From contig NZ_PDOF01000001.1 of assembly GCF_003226345.1 (NCBI RefSeq), positions 1,054,001 through 1,118,000 of the forward strand: DNA of 64,000 nt, in the 5' to 3' direction. The notes under the pieces are model-generated. The model worked only from the letters and a program-made list of their open reading frames with translations, had not been told where the DNA came from and ran no database searches. This document shows, one piece after another, positions 1 through 8,766 of the stretch; within the stretch, counting starts at the first letter, position 1; every line of letters begins with the position of its first letter. The position numbers and the translations under genes were made by a program. Source of the DNA: Alteribacter lacisalsi (lineage in GTDB: Bacteria; Bacillota; Bacilli; Bacillales; Salisediminibacteriaceae).

Positions 1-1105
1 GGAGCAGGAACAGCTTCACTATCTTGAAGAAACACTCCGTTCGCTTCGGGATTCCTATAACTCCGTCACTGGTGAACTGAATGCTAAACAGCAGGAATAT
101 GACCAACTGAGTACCGAAATTGATTCCCAGGCTGATGATGGGGTGACTCTGGAGCAGCTGATTGAAAAACGGAGAAACGAAAAGCAGAACACGATTAGAC
201 TGATTGCCAGACAAAAATCAGAACGACTAAACCTTCAGCAGGAACTTGATGATACAGAACGGGAATTAAAAGAGCAGAAGCGGCTCGTGAAACAGATGAG
301 CGATGCTGTCAGGGAAACTGAAGTGGCAGTAAACCGCACAGATGTGGAACTGGACAACCGGCTTAAAAAGCTTGAAGGTGAGTATGAACTCACCTATGAA
401 GCTGCGAAGGCTCACCATGCTATTGAACTGTCCATAGAAGAGGCCCGTACGAGAGTAAAACTGATTAAGCTTAGTATAGAGGAACTGGGTTCCGTAAACA
501 TTGGCGCCATTGACGAATACGAGAGAATCAGGGAGCGCTATGATTTCCTTCTCAGCCAGAAAGAAGATCTGGAGTCGGCCAAGGCGACGCTAATGCAGAT
601 CATTAGTGAGATGGATGAAGAGATGATCCGGCGCTTCAGTGAATCTTTTGAAAAAATCCAGGAGCACTTCCAGGATGTCTTCGTCCAGCTTTTTGGAGGC
701 GGCCGTGCCGGGCTGGTATTAACGGAGCCGGACAACCTGCTGACATCGGGAGTGGATATCGTCGCCCAGCCGCCCGGGAAAAAACTGCAGAACCTTGGTC
801 TCCTGTCAGGCGGGGAGAGGGCTCTTACGGCAATCGCACTTCTGTTCGCGATACTTCAGACGCGGCCTGTTCCTTTCTGCGTTCTTGATGAAGTTGAGGC
901 TGCACTTGACGATGCCAATGTGGCCCGCTTCGCCCAGTACCTTAAGGAATTCAGCGGGAAGACCCAGTTTATTGTTGTGACACACCGTAAAGGAACGATG
1001 GAAGAAGCGGATGTTCTCTACGGTGTGACTATGCAGGAATCAGGCGTGTCCAAACTTGTAAGTGTACGAATGGAAGAGACAGAAGCCCTAGTCGGCGCAA
1101 ACTGA
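1..1105 (+). CDS. smc: Chromosome segregation ATPase SMC, C-terminal part (5' end outside the window)
   Basis: The reading frame is open from base 2 to the stop at 1103-1105, so only the last part of the protein is present. It runs from a long charged coiled-coil arm into the C-terminal ATPase head. The ABC signature LSGGERAL is encoded near base 805, and the Walker B/D-loop segment FCVLDEVEAALDD near 877-915. SMC forms the condensin-like ring with ScpA and ScpB that compacts and segregates the nucleoid. The stop is 10 bp before ftsY, the usual Bacillus order rnc-smc-ftsY. The hinge and N-terminal Walker A are off the window. Confidence 0.97.
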   Translation, partial: EQEQLHYLEETLRSLRDSYNSVTGELNAKQQEYDQLSTEIDSQADDGVTLEQLIEKRRNEKQNTIRLIARQKSERLNLQQELDDTERELKEQKRLVKQMSDAVRETEVAVNRTDVELDNRLKKLEGEYELTYEAAKAHHAIELSIEEARTRVKLIKLSIEELGSVNIGAIDEYERIRERYDFLLSQKEDLESAKATLMQIISEMDEEMIRRFSESFEKIQEHFQDVFVQLFGGGRAGLVLTEPDNLLTSGVDIVAQPPGKKLQNLGLLSGGERALTAIALLFAILQTRPVPFCVLDEVEAALDDANVARFAQYLKEFSGKTQFIVVTHRKGTMEEADVLYGVTMQESGVSKLVSVRMEETEALVGAN

Positions 1106-1115
1106 ATGGAGGATC

Positions 1116-2123
1116 ATGATGAGCTTTTTTAAAAAACTTAAAGATAAGATTACGAATCAGACAGAAACAGTCACGACGAAATTTAAGGATGGTCTTTCAA
1201 AAACCCGCGATTCTTTCGTCGGCCAGATGAATGAACTCGTCAAAGATTACCGGAAAGTGGACGAGGAATTTTTTGAGGAACTGGAAGACATCCTTATTTC
1301 AGCCGATGTAGGTGTCAACACCGTGATGCAGCTGATCGATGAGCTTAAAGACGAAGCCCGGAGAAGAAATATCAGCCAGGCAGAAGACATTCAGCCGGTC
1401 ATTTCCGAAAAACTGGCAGAAATGCTCCAGAAAGAAGAGGATGAGAGCGAGCTTAATATGCAGAAAAATGCCATGACTGTCATCCTTTTTGTCGGTGTGA
1501 ACGGCGTTGGAAAAACGACCACAATCGGAAAGATGGCCCATAAGTTCCGTGAAGAAGGTAAAAAGGTCGTCCTTGCTGCCGGGGACACCTTCCGTGCCGG
1601 AGCCATTGAACAGCTTGAAGTCTGGGGGGAGCGCGCAGGTGTGGACGTCGTGAAGCAGCAGGCGGGATCAGATCCTGCAGCCGTCATGTATGATGCTGTT
1701 CAGTCCGCAAAGTCAAAAGGAGCAGACGTCCTGCTCTGTGATACGGCAGGCCGGCTTCAGAACAAAGTTAATCTGATGAACGAACTGGAAAAGGTCAAGC
1801 GGGTCATCAGCCGGGAAATCCCAGATGCACCGCACGAAGTGCTGCTTGTTCTCGATGCCACCACCGGCCAGAACGCTATGAGCCAGGCAAAAACGTTCTC
1901 GAAGTCGACAGACGTATCAGGAATCGTTCTGACAAAACTCGACGGCACCGCCAAAGGGGGAATCGTCCTGGCAATCCGCAATGAACTGGACATCCCGGTT
2001 AAATTTGTCGGCCTCGGTGAGGGTATGGATGATCTTCAGCAGTTTCAGGCTGATCAGTATGTCCATGGGCTTTTTGCTGATGTTCTTCATGAAGCAGAAG
2101 AAGCCGCCGCTGAAAGAGAGTGA
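1116..2123 (+). CDS. ftsY: Signal recognition particle receptor FtsY
   Basis: 335 aa SRP-type GTPase that docks SRP-ribosome complexes at the membrane. A short charged N-terminal region is followed by the NG domain: G1 GVNGVGKTT near residue 127, DTAGR near 208, and TKLDGTAKGG near 271. No transmembrane segment is visible, as expected for Bacillus FtsY. The start follows a TGGAGG ribosome site; the second ATG (1119) is also possible. It is probably cotranscribed with smc, while the downstream ylxM-ffh pair has its own promoter. Confidence 0.97.
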   Translation: MMSFFKKLKDKITNQTETVTTKFKDGLSKTRDSFVGQMNELVKDYRKVDEEFFEELEDILISADVGVNTVMQLIDELKDEARRRNISQAEDIQPVISEKLAEMLQKEEDESELNMQKNAMTVILFVGVNGVGKTTTIGKMAHKFREEGKKVVLAAGDTFRAGAIEQLEVWGERAGVDVVKQQAGSDPAAVMYDAVQSAKSKGADVLLCDTAGRLQNKVNLMNELEKVKRVISREIPDAPHEVLLVLDATTGQNAMSQAKTFSKSTDVSGIVLTKLDGTAKGGIVLAIRNELDIPVKFVGLGEGMDDLQQFQADQYVHGLFADVLHEAEEAAAERE

Positions 2124-2149
2124 AGCGGATAGTGCGTCAAGATATTTTC

Positions 2150-2178
2150 TTGACATAGGTTGCCCTATCCTGTATTAT
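2150..2178 (+). promoter_or_regulatory. SigA-type promoter for ylxM-ffh
   Basis: TTGACA (2150-2155), a 17-bp spacer and TATTAT (2173-2178) lie just after the ftsY stop. The -35 box is a perfect consensus and the -10 box matches 5 of 6. The expected transcript would start near 2185 and cover ylxM and ffh, giving the SRP genes expression independent of smc-ftsY. Confidence 0.75.
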
Positions 2179-2221
2179 TGGTGATTGTAAAGGATATTCA
2201 CTTAACAAGGCGGTGCGTCCG

Positions 2222-2551
2222 GTGATTGACAAAACCATACGAATAAATTACCTGTATGATTTTTATCAGTCCCTTCTGACCGGCAAACAGAATAATTACA
2301 TGCGGATGTATTATCTGGACGACTGGTCTCTCGGGGAGATTGCCGACCACTTTCAGGTGAGCCGGCAGGCGGTATATGATAACATCAGGCGTACGGAAGC
2401 ATTGCTTGAAGAATACGAAGAAAAATTATCGCTTTTTGAGCGGTATCAGGAACGGAGCGGGCTTATGAAGAAGCTCCGGTCCCTTATAGAAGACGGTAAA
2501 GATCGTGAGGACATTCTTCGCGTCCTCCAAAAGGTGGAGAATCTGGAATAA
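2222..2551 (+). CDS. ylxM: YlxM-family putative SRP-associated DNA/RNA-binding protein
   Basis: 109 aa. The region around residues 35-60 ([20 protein letters not shown]) reads as a sigma-70 region 4-like helix-turn-helix, the hallmark of the YlxM/UPF0122 family, which is always linked to ffh. I choose GTG 2222 over GTG 2213 because the site AAGGCGGTG (2207-2215) is correctly spaced for 2222 and overlaps the earlier GTG. The product then begins (M)[15 protein letters not shown], as in homologues. Its biochemical role is not settled; streptococcal YlxM binds SRP RNA. Confidence 0.92.
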   Translation: MIDKTIRINYLYDFYQSLLTGKQNNYMRMYYLDDWSLGEIADHFQVSRQAVYDNIRRTEALLEEYEEKLSLFERYQERSGLMKKLRSLIEDGKDREDILRVLQKVENLE

Positions 2552-2564
2552 AGGGGGCAGCCGG

Positions 2565-3917
2565 ATGGCATTTGAAGGACTGGCGGAGCGGCTCCAGGGG
2601 ACTTTAAATAAAATCCGCGGCAAAGGGAAGGTATCAGAGGCTGACGTTAAAGTGATGATGCGTGAAGTCAGACTGGCTCTTCTTGAAGCGGATGTTAACT
2701 TTAAAGTCGTCAAGGATTTTATCGCCCGTGTAAAGGAAAGGGCTGTAGGGCAGGAAGTACTCGAGTCCCTCACACCCGGACAGCAGGTTGTAAAAGTAGT
2801 AAATGAAGAGCTGACCGCACTTATGGGCGGGGAGCAGAGTAAAATTGCAACAGCGCAGAAACCGCCGACCGTGGTCATGATGGTCGGACTTCAGGGTGCC
2901 GGTAAGACGACAACAACCGGAAAGCTTGCCAACCATCTGCGTAAAAAGCACAACCGGAACCCGTTGATGGTGGCTGCCGATATTTATCGTCCAGCCGCAA
3001 TTAAGCAGCTTGAAACTCTTGGGAAACAGCTGAATATGCCTGTCTTCTCAATGGGAGACCAGGTAAGCCCGGTAGAAATTGCGCGAAATGCCATTGCAAA
3101 AGCAAAGGAAGACCATCACGATTATGTTCTGATTGATACAGCAGGCCGTCTGCATATTGATGAGGAACTGATGAGTGAACTCGATGATGTGAAAGAACTG
3201 GCCAAGCCTGACGAAATTCTGCTTGTGATCGATGCGATGACAGGTCAGGATGCGGTTAATGTGGCAGAGAGCTTCAACGAACGTCTCGGCATAACCGGGG
3301 CTGTTCTTACCAAGCTTGACGGAGATACCCGCGGCGGTGCGGCACTGAGTGTCAGAGCCGTGACGGGAACCCCGATTAAATTTGCCGGGATGGGTGAGAA
3401 GACCGATGCCCTTGAACCATTCCATCCTGAACGGATGGCGTCACGGATTCTCGGGATGGGTGACGTTCTTACCCTGATTGAAAAAGCCCAGACCAATGTT
3501 GACGAAGAACGTGCAAAAGAGCTTGAGCGTAAAATGAGAACCAATGAGCTTACCTTCGATGACTTTTTGGAACAGCTCGCACAGGTAAGGAGCATGGGGC
3601 CTCTTGATGAACTTCTCAACATGATGCCTGGTGCCGGGAAAATGAAGGGGCTGAAAAACGTCCAGGTCGATGAAAAACAGATCGGCCAGATTGAAGCGAT
3701 CGTCCGTTCGATGACGAAAGCGGAAAAAGAAGATCCGTCTATCCTGAATGCAAGCCGCAGAAGACGGATTGCCAAAGGAAGCGGGACGTCTATTCAGGAT
3801 GTTAACCGCCTGATTAAACAGTTTGGCGAAATGAAAAAGATGATGAAGCAGATGTCCGGCATGCAGAAAGGCAAGAAAAAGGGCGGCATGGGTGGCATGA
3901 AGTTTCCGTTTATGTAG
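2565..3917 (+). CDS. ffh: Signal recognition particle protein Ffh
   Basis: 450 aa SRP54-type GTPase that binds signal sequences of nascent chains with scRNA. NG domain: G1 GLQGAGKTTTTGKL near residue 107, DTAGRLH near 190, TKLDGDTRGG near 248. From about residue 300 comes the methionine-rich M domain, ending in a Met/Lys/Gly-rich tail (MKKMMKQMSGMQKGKKKGG). ATG 2565 is placed after AAAGGGGGC and gives the conserved start MAFEGLAERLQGTLNKI. It follows ylxM by 13 bp. Confidence 0.98.
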   Translation: MAFEGLAERLQGTLNKIRGKGKVSEADVKVMMREVRLALLEADVNFKVVKDFIARVKERAVGQEVLESLTPGQQVVKVVNEELTALMGGEQSKIATAQKPPTVVMMVGLQGAGKTTTTGKLANHLRKKHNRNPLMVAADIYRPAAIKQLETLGKQLNMPVFSMGDQVSPVEIARNAIAKAKEDHHDYVLIDTAGRLHIDEELMSELDDVKELAKPDEILLVIDAMTGQDAVNVAESFNERLGITGAVLTKLDGDTRGGAALSVRAVTGTPIKFAGMGEKTDALEPFHPERMASRILGMGDVLTLIEKAQTNVDEERAKELERKMRTNELTFDDFLEQLAQVRSMGPLDELLNMMPGAGKMKGLKNVQVDEKQIGQIEAIVRSMTKAEKEDPSILNASRRRRIAKGSGTSIQDVNRLIKQFGEMKKMMKQMSGMQKGKKKGGMGGMKFPFM

Positions 3918-3941
3918 GTATTGAAGTGTCCAGAGCCCTGT

Positions 3942-3985
3942 CCTGTAAAGGAATTTCACTGTGTTAAGTTTTTTTCCTTTACGGG
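3942..3985 (+). other. Hairpin in the ffh-rpsP gap
   Basis: A 12-bp stem (CCTGTAAAGGAA at 3942-3953 with TTCCTTTACGGG at 3974-3985, one G-T pair) closes a 20-nt loop. The T-run lies inside the loop and 5' arm edge rather than after the stem, so it is not a classical terminator. It could be a processing site or an attenuator between ffh and rpsP. Confidence 0.4.
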
Positions 3986-3988
3986 GGG

Positions 3989-4017
3989 TTGTGAACAGCC
4001 GGAGACTATGATAACAT
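3989..4017 (+). promoter_or_regulatory. Possible SigA promoter for rpsP
   Basis: TTGTGA (3989-3994), 17 bp, then TAACAT (4012-4017). The -35 is good (4 of 6 with TTG intact), the -10 moderate. It lies about 50 bp before the rpsP start, where a ribosomal-protein promoter would be expected. Confidence 0.4.
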
Positions 4018-4066
4018 TCTTTAAGTGTGAAAATGATAGTGTGAATTTTATTTGGAGGTGAAACAC

Positions 4067-4339
4067 ATGGCAGTTAAAATTCGTCTTAAGCGTATGGGAG
4101 CTAAGAAATCTCCTTTCTACCGCGTAGTTGTTGCTGATTCACGTTCTCCACGTGATGGCCGCTTCATCGAGGAGATCGGAACATATAACCCTTTAGTAAA
4201 CCCTGTTAAGTTCGACGTGAATGAAGAAAAAGCGTTGAAATGGATGGGAGAAGGCGCAAAGCCTTCCGACACTGTTCGTAACCTTTTCTCAAACGTTGGC
4301 TTGATGGAAAAGTTTCACAATGCGAAAAACGCAAAGTAA
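4067..4339 (+). CDS. rpsP: 30S ribosomal protein S16
   Basis: 90 aa, the usual length in Bacillus. It starts [20 protein letters not shown], the conserved N terminus. The ATG at 4067 follows GGAGGTG (4054-4060); the longer open frame from TTG 4052 would start inside the ribosome site. S16 is an assembly protein of the 30S body. It heads the rpsP-khpA-ylqD-rimM-trmD-rplS group. Confidence 0.98.
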   Translation: MAVKIRLKRMGAKKSPFYRVVVADSRSPRDGRFIEEIGTYNPLVNPVKFDVNEEKALKWMGEGAKPSDTVRNLFSNVGLMEKFHNAKNAK

Positions 4340-4364
4340 GCTTTTCAAATAGAAGCAGATGATG

Positions 4365-4394
4365 AGAAGGAGGCTTCAATGTCTCCTTCTTTTT
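4365..4394 (+). terminator. Weak intrinsic terminator after rpsP
   Basis: AGAAGGAG (4365-4372) pairs with CTCCTTCT (4383-4390) across a 10-nt loop and is followed by TTTT. The 8-bp stem lies only 30 bp before khpA, so it may reduce transcription from the abundant rpsP message into the downstream genes rather than stop it fully. Confidence 0.6.
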
Positions 4395-4419
4395 ACACAT
4401 CTGCAGTGAGGTGAGTGAG

Positions 4420-4647
4420 ATGAAAGAATTAGTCGAGTCAATTGCAAAATCCCTTGTAGATCACCCCGAAGATGTCCGTGTCACTGAACACGACGAAGGT
4501 CGTTCACTCACATTAAAGCTTTCCGTACACGCAGATGACATGGGAAAAGTAATCGGGAAACAAGGGCGCATTGCCAAGGCAATTCGTTCGGTCGTGTATG
4601 CAGCAGGTGCAAACAAGAACAAGCGCATCAACCTGGAAATCGGGTAA
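4420..4647 (+). CDS. khpA: KH-domain RNA-binding protein KhpA (YlqC)
   Basis: 75 aa, essentially a single KH domain with the GxxG loop in GKVIGKQGRIAKAIRSVV. Family members pair with KhpB (Jag/EloR) and bind many RNAs, affecting cell elongation and division in streptococci. I start at ATG 4420 (MKELVESIAKSLVDHPEDV), five bases after GTGAGGTG, not at GTG 4411 which lies in that ribosome site. It lies between rpsP and ylqD as in Bacillus. Confidence 0.93.
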   Translation: MKELVESIAKSLVDHPEDVRVTEHDEGRSLTLKLSVHADDMGKVIGKQGRIAKAIRSVVYAAGANKNKRINLEIG

Positions 4648-4717
4648 AGGGTGGGGGATACCTCTCCCTTTTTACGTATGTTCCGGCTGATGGGCCACTT
4701 TAGCGGAGGTGAAGAGG

Positions 4718-5137
4718 TTGCAAATTCTTAAAAAAGTAGTTGTAAAGCAGATTCTCACAGACAACAGCAAAACCCGTCTGAAAGAGCAGTTCCTCTCCAA
4801 GCAGTATCAGCTGAATAAAGAAGTACAGCAGCTTGAATTTGTACTTCATAAGAAACTGAAAGACACGAAGAATAACGCAAATTACCAGAACTCTCTGAAA
4901 GAGAGTTTCCGGCGTGAGATGCAAAGACGTAAAGAACGCATCCGTCAGCTTGAACTCAAGCTTTCCCAGCTGGATGAACTCGATCTTGGCGCGGAAGTCC
5001 GCGAAGGCTCGATCCAGATGATCGAGGAAGTAGAAGAAGGGGATAACTGGGAAGACATCATGAAAGGTACCGAGATAGTCGTAAAAGACGGTATGGTTCA
5101 TGAAATCCGCAAAGGCGGCATGCACGATGACGACTGA
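4718..5137 (+). CDS. ylqD: YlqD-family protein of unknown function
   Basis: 139 aa. The start is probably TTG 4718, six bases after GGAGGTG (4705-4711), giving (M)[17 protein letters not shown]. The middle (about residues 25-90) is a lysine/glutamate-rich predicted coiled coil, and the C-terminal third is acidic with a short beta-like segment ([16 protein letters not shown]). YlqD is conserved at this position in Bacillaceae, but no activity is known. Its end overlaps the start of rimM, suggesting coupled translation. Confidence 0.85.
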   Translation: MQILKKVVVKQILTDNSKTRLKEQFLSKQYQLNKEVQQLEFVLHKKLKDTKNNANYQNSLKESFRREMQRRKERIRQLELKLSQLDELDLGAEVREGSIQMIEEVEEGDNWEDIMKGTEIVVKDGMVHEIRKGGMHDDD

Positions 5138-5648
5138 TTGGCTGAACGTGGGTAAGATTGTGAATACCCACGGCATCCGCGGAGAAGTCCGCGTGATTTC
5201 CCGGACCGATTTTCCTGAGGAGAGATACGTTCCGGGAGCTAAGCTTTATGTGCAGACGGGGGACAGCCAGCGACGTGAAGTGACGGTCGCTTCATCCCGT
5301 AAGCACAAACAGTTTGATCTGCTTGCTTTTGAAGGACTGGACAATGTTAACGATGTTGAAAGCTTTAAAGGCCATCTTCTCCAGGTTCCGGCAGGTATAG
5401 AACCTGATCTGGAAGAAGGGGAGTACCTGTACAGGGAGATCATCGGCTGTGAAGTGGAAACAACAGAGGGCCTTAACATAGGTACGATCAGGGAAATTCT
5501 CTCCCCCGGCGCAAATGATGTCTGGGTTGTCAAACGGCCGGGAAAAAAAGACGCGCTTATTCCGTACATCGAACCTGTTGTTAAATCTGTTGATCCAGAG
5601 CAGAAGAAAGTGACCATCGAACTTCTGGAAGGGCTGATTGACGAATGA
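5127..5648 (+). CDS. rimM: 16S rRNA processing factor RimM
   Basis: 173 aa. The N-terminal RimM domain has [18 protein letters not shown]; the C-terminal PRC-barrel includes [19 protein letters not shown]. RimM binds S19 and helps mature the 30S head. ATG 5127 ([10 protein letters not shown]) overlaps the last 11 bases of ylqD. The stop overlaps trmD, so ylqD-rimM-trmD are likely translationally coupled. Confidence 0.96.
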   Translation: MTTDWLNVGKIVNTHGIRGEVRVISRTDFPEERYVPGAKLYVQTGDSQRREVTVASSRKHKQFDLLAFEGLDNVNDVESFKGHLLQVPAGIEPDLEEGEYLYREIIGCEVETTEGLNIGTIREILSPGANDVWVVKRPGKKDALIPYIEPVVKSVDPEQKKVTIELLEGLIDE

Positions 5649-6382
5649 GAATGACGGTTCTCACCCTTTTTCCCGAAATGTTTGAAGGAGTATTTAACAC
5701 ATCCATTCTCGGACAGGCACAGAAAAAGGGCATCGTTTCGTACGATGTCGTTAATTTCAGAGATTACAGCAGCGACCGCCACAACCGGGTAGACGATTAT
5801 CCCTACGGCGGGGGAGGCGGCATGGTGCTTACCCCGCAGCCGCTGTTTGATGCTGTGAAGGCACAAAGAGAAGACGGAGCGAAAGAGCCGAGAATCATTC
5901 TTCTCTGCCCCCAGGGGGAGCGTTATGACCAGCGGAAAGCAGAAGAGCTATCAAAGGAAGACCATCTGGTTTTCCTCTGCGGTCACTATGAAGGGTACGA
6001 TGAGCGGATCAGAGAGCACCTTGTAACGGACGAAATCTCCATTGGTGACTTTGTACTGACTGGGGGAGAACTGGGTGCCATGACGATTGCAGACAGTGTA
6101 ACAAGGCTGTTGCCCGGTGCACTCGGAAATGAAACGAGTGCCGTCACTGACTCCCACAGTACCGGTCTGCTCGAATATCCTCATTACACCAGACCGTCGG
6201 ATTATGAAGGTATGAAAGTCCCTGAAGTCCTTTTAAGCGGTCACCATGAGCGGATCGAAACGTGGAGAAGAGAGCAGGCCCTCAGACGTACATTTGAGCG
6301 CCGGCCCGATCTTTTGGAAAAAGCTGACCTCATGGAAGAAGACAGACAGTACATTGAGAAACTGAAGCAGGAAAGGGAATAA
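5645..6382 (+). CDS. trmD: tRNA (guanine-N1-)-methyltransferase TrmD
   Basis: 245 aa SPOUT-class enzyme that makes m1G37 in tRNAs with G36, preventing +1 frameshifting. Seen: [13 protein letters not shown] at the N terminus, [22 protein letters not shown], and [13 protein letters not shown], which form the knotted SAM site. Length is typical. The ATG at 5645 overlaps the rimM stop (5646-5648); ATG 5651 is an alternative. The next gene, rplS, has its own promoter. Confidence 0.98.
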   Translation: MRMTVLTLFPEMFEGVFNTSILGQAQKKGIVSYDVVNFRDYSSDRHNRVDDYPYGGGGGMVLTPQPLFDAVKAQREDGAKEPRIILLCPQGERYDQRKAEELSKEDHLVFLCGHYEGYDERIREHLVTDEISIGDFVLTGGELGAMTIADSVTRLLPGALGNETSAVTDSHSTGLLEYPHYTRPSDYEGMKVPEVLLSGHHERIETWRREQALRRTFERRPDLLEKADLMEEDRQYIEKLKQERE

Positions 6383-6388
6383 TTTTTC

Positions 6389-6417
6389 TTGTTTCAGAGG
6401 TTCTGGTGTGCTATTAT
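6389..6417 (+). promoter_or_regulatory. SigA-type promoter for rplS
   Basis: TTGTTT (6389-6394), 17 bp, TATTAT (6412-6417). It lies directly after trmD and gives an approximately 80-nt leader before the rplS ATG at 6505. Confidence 0.65.
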
Positions 6418-6423
6418 ATACCT

Positions 6424-6504
6424 TGTGGCTTTGCGTCACATGATCAAGATGCTCCGCTGTCCGCAAAAAGGGCAAGAACATCTGGAGGAAGGAGGCGAAC
6501 AGAC
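6424..6504 (+). promoter_or_regulatory. Untranslated rplS leader, possible L19 autoregulatory leader
   Basis: The roughly 80-nt leader between the predicted start site and the rplS start has short self-complementary segments (for example TTGTGGC with GCGTCAC-type pairings) and a strong AGGAAGGAGG site at its end. L19 leaders are known in Bacilli at exactly this place. I have not matched the consensus structure, so this rests mainly on position. Confidence 0.35.
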
Positions 6505-6846
6505 ATGGAACAAATCATTCGTGATATTACTAAAGATCAGCTGAAAAGCGACCTTCCTGAATTCCGTGCCGGCGACACAGTACGCGCGCACGTAAAGGTT
6601 GTTGAGGGAACTCGCGAGCGTATCCAGGTATTCCAAGGTGTTGTTATCAAGCGCCGCGGATCCGGTATCAGCGAAACGTTCACTGTTCGTAAGGTATCCA
6701 ACGGTGTTGGAGTCGAGCGTACATTCCCGGTACATTCACCTCGTCTTGCTGAGATTGAAGTGACCCGCCGCGGTAGAGTACGTCGTGCGAAGCTTTATTA
6801 CCTGCGTGCACTTCGCGGTAAAGCTGCCCGAATTAAAGAACGCTAA
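6505..6846 (+). CDS. rplS: 50S ribosomal protein L19
   Basis: 113 aa, starting [20 protein letters not shown] and containing the conserved [20 protein letters not shown] and [20 protein letters not shown] segments. L19 sits at the 30S-50S interface. The long open frame upstream (from 6406) is the leader read through and is not coding: the strong ribosome site GGAAGGAGG lies directly before 6505. A strong terminator follows. Confidence 0.98.
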   Translation: MEQIIRDITKDQLKSDLPEFRAGDTVRAHVKVVEGTRERIQVFQGVVIKRRGSGISETFTVRKVSNGVGVERTFPVHSPRLAEIEVTRRGRVRRAKLYYLRALRGKAARIKER

Positions 6847-6857
6847 AATGACTGATG

Positions 6858-6910
6858 AAAAGAGGTGCTCCAGAAAAAGGTCGTCTGATCTTTTGAGGAG
6901 CGCCTCTTTT
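6858..6910 (+). terminator. Intrinsic terminator of rplS
   Basis: AAAAGAGGTGCTCC (6858-6871) pairs with GGAGCGCCTCTTTT (6897-6910), a 14-bp stem with one G-T pair, the 3' arm ending in TTTT. It starts 12 bp after the rplS stop and closes the rpsP-rplS group. Confidence 0.8.
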
Positions 6911-6935
6911 AGTTTGGGCAGGTTGAGGCTGAAGT

Positions 6936-7167
6936 GTCAGTAAAACTTCTATTTGCGCAGCTGACGCCAGCAGCGAGACTCCTGCGGCAGAGAAGAGCAT
7001 CGGCATCTCGATTACGTTCCGATTTGCTTCGACACAGCCAGCTTCGAAGCTTTGCTTGAAGAGGAAGAAGCAGGCTGGCAGGGAAAGACCCCCCCAGGCG
7101 CAGCCGAGGAGGCTCACCGCCACGGAAAGCGAGCGGATGGCGTTTAGCGGAGCTTCGCAAAACTGAC
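6936..7167 (+). repeat. Interspersed repeat H (long form) between rplS and lepB
   Basis: The 507-bp gap before lepB holds a GC-rich non-coding element. Outer ends are GTCAGT (6936-6941) and ACTGAC (7162-7167). Inside are the family core blocks GACTCCTGCGG (6977), GCCGAGGAGGCT (7103) and CGGAAAGCGAGCGG (7123). A 48-nt module at 7026-7073 also occurs, reversed, in repeat F (21624-21671) with about 41 of 48 bases alike. No convincing protein is encoded on either strand. The remaining 7168-7353 is AT-rich with an imperfect palindrome near 7174-7227; I see no clear lepB promoter. Confidence 0.6.
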
Positions 7168-7353
7168 GGAAGGGTATACTCATTTAAGATATAAAAAGAG
7201 GTATTCTCATTATATCTTTTATACATAAGAAAGCGGACGTCTGACCTGTTTTGCCTGCCGTCCTGATTTATTGTGGCAGGAGCAGCTTTTATCCTTTACA
7301 ATAGAAAATAGTTATTCAACTACCAGAATCTGAGCATAATGGAGGCAGAATGA

Positions 7354-7899
7354 ATGGCCAAGTCAGAATCGTGGGAATGGCTGAAAGCTGTTGCCGTTGC
7401 CCTGTTGCTAGCTGTAGTGATCCGGTTTTTCTTCTTTGCCCCAATTGTTGTGGACGGAGAGTCCATGATGCCGACACTTGAGCACAATGATCGTATGATC
7501 GTAAACAAGATCGGGTATAACATATCAGAACCGGACCGCTTTGATATTGTCGTGTTTCATGCTACACATACAAAAGACTACATTAAGCGGGTCATCGGCC
7601 TCCCTGGTGATACAGTAGCCTATGAAGACGATGTGCTTTATATAAACGGAGAAGCGGTGGAAGAGCAGTATCTTGATGATTACAAAGAAAATGCAAACCG
7701 GATGCCGTTTACGGGCGACTTTACTCTTGAGGAAGTGACCGGCTATGAAACAGTACCGGAAGGGCATATGTTTGTGCTCGGAGATAACAGGCAGCACAGT
7801 AAAGACAGCCGGCACATCGGCATGATTCCCTACGACGAAGTAGTGGGGAAGGCAAACTTTGTTTTCTGGCCTGTCAATGAATTCCGAATTGTAAACTAG
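7354..7899 (+). CDS. lepB: Type I signal peptidase
   Basis: 181 aa S26 signal peptidase of the single-span Gram-positive (Sip) type. One N-terminal membrane segment (about residues 10-30) anchors it, with the catalytic domain outside. Nucleophile Ser37 is in GESMMPTL; the general base is Lys78 in [12 protein letters not shown]; box E is [11 protein letters not shown]. It cleaves signal peptides from exported proteins. ATG 7354 follows GGAGGC. It lies next to rbgA, as sipS/lepB genes do in many Bacillaceae. Confidence 0.96.
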   Translation: MAKSESWEWLKAVAVALLLAVVIRFFFFAPIVVDGESMMPTLEHNDRMIVNKIGYNISEPDRFDIVVFHATHTKDYIKRVIGLPGDTVAYEDDVLYINGEAVEEQYLDDYKENANRMPFTGDFTLEEVTGYETVPEGHMFVLGDNRQHSKDSRHIGMIPYDEVVGKANFVFWPVNEFRIVN

Positions 7900-7910
7900 G
7901 AGTGTCAGCC

Positions 7911-8759
7911 ATGTCCATACAGTGGTTTCCCGGCCATATGGCCAAAGCAAAGCGAGAAGCAAAAGAAAAGATGAAGCTGATTGACGTGGTTATAGAGCTT
8001 CTTGATGCGCGGATTCCCCTATCCTCACGCAACCCGGTAATCGATGAAATTACCGGAGGTAAACCGCGGATAATCATTTTGAATAAAGCAGATCTTGCTG
8101 ATCCTGAAATAACAAAAGCGTGGAAGGCCTACTTTGAAAGTGAAGGACACCACGTCCTCGAAGCCGATGCACAGAAAGGCAAAGGGGTTCAGGGGATCGG
8201 CCCCGCTGTAAGAGAAGAGGCAGCAGGGATGATTGAAAAGATGAAACGGAAAGGGATGAACCCCCGTGCCATCCGAGCTCTGATTCTCGGCATACCCAAT
8301 GTGGGGAAATCGACACTGATTAACCGCCTCGCCAGTAAAAAAATCGCCCGAATCGGCGATCGTCCCGGTGTAACGAAAAGTCAGCAGTGGATTAAAGTCG
8401 GCAAGGAAATGGAACTGCTTGATACACCAGGTATACTCTGGCCGAAATTCGATGACGAAGCTGTCGGTTACCGTCTGGCACTTACCGGTGCCATTAAGGA
8501 AGAACTGTTTGATTTTCAGGACTCGTCTGCTTTTCTGCTGAAGGAACTGAAAAAATCCTACCCGGAACTGCTTAAATCCCGTTACAGCCTTGAAGAACTG
8601 CCTGACGACCTTCTTGCACTATTTGACGAGATTGGCAGGCGCAGAGGGTGTCTCATCAGCGGTGGTAATATCGATTACGACCGGACTGCCGAACTGATTT
8701 TCAGAGATTTCAGAGCCGGCAAATTCGGGCGTGTCAGTCTGGAACAGCCTGCAGATTAG
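7911..8759 (+). CDS. rbgA: Ribosome biogenesis GTPase RbgA (YlqF)
   Basis: 282 aa, the B. subtilis length. It is a circularly permuted GTPase: G4 NKADLAD (about residue 60) precedes G1 GIPNVGKST (about 128) and G3 DTPG (about 173). The N terminus [14 protein letters not shown] is family-typical. RbgA is needed for a late 50S assembly step (L6, L27, L33 incorporation). ATG 7911 is used because GTG 7902 lies within the ribosome site TAGGAGTG. Confidence 0.97.
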   Translation: MSIQWFPGHMAKAKREAKEKMKLIDVVIELLDARIPLSSRNPVIDEITGGKPRIIILNKADLADPEITKAWKAYFESEGHHVLEADAQKGKGVQGIGPAVREEAAGMIEKMKRKGMNPRAIRALILGIPNVGKSTLINRLASKKIARIGDRPGVTKSQQWIKVGKEMELLDTPGILWPKFDDEAVGYRLALTGAIKEELFDFQDSSAFLLKELKKSYPELLKSRYSLEELPDDLLALFDEIGRRRGCLISGGNIDYDRTAELIFRDFRAGKFGRVSLEQPAD

Positions 8760-8766
8760 ATAGTAG

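Noticed and set aside
6833-7234. Minus-strand frames of about 100 codons across repeat H (6833-7226)
   Set aside because: They coincide with the GC-rich repeat, have no ribosome site and no recognisable protein features; similar repeat-derived frames appear at 42507-42785 and 31318-31566.
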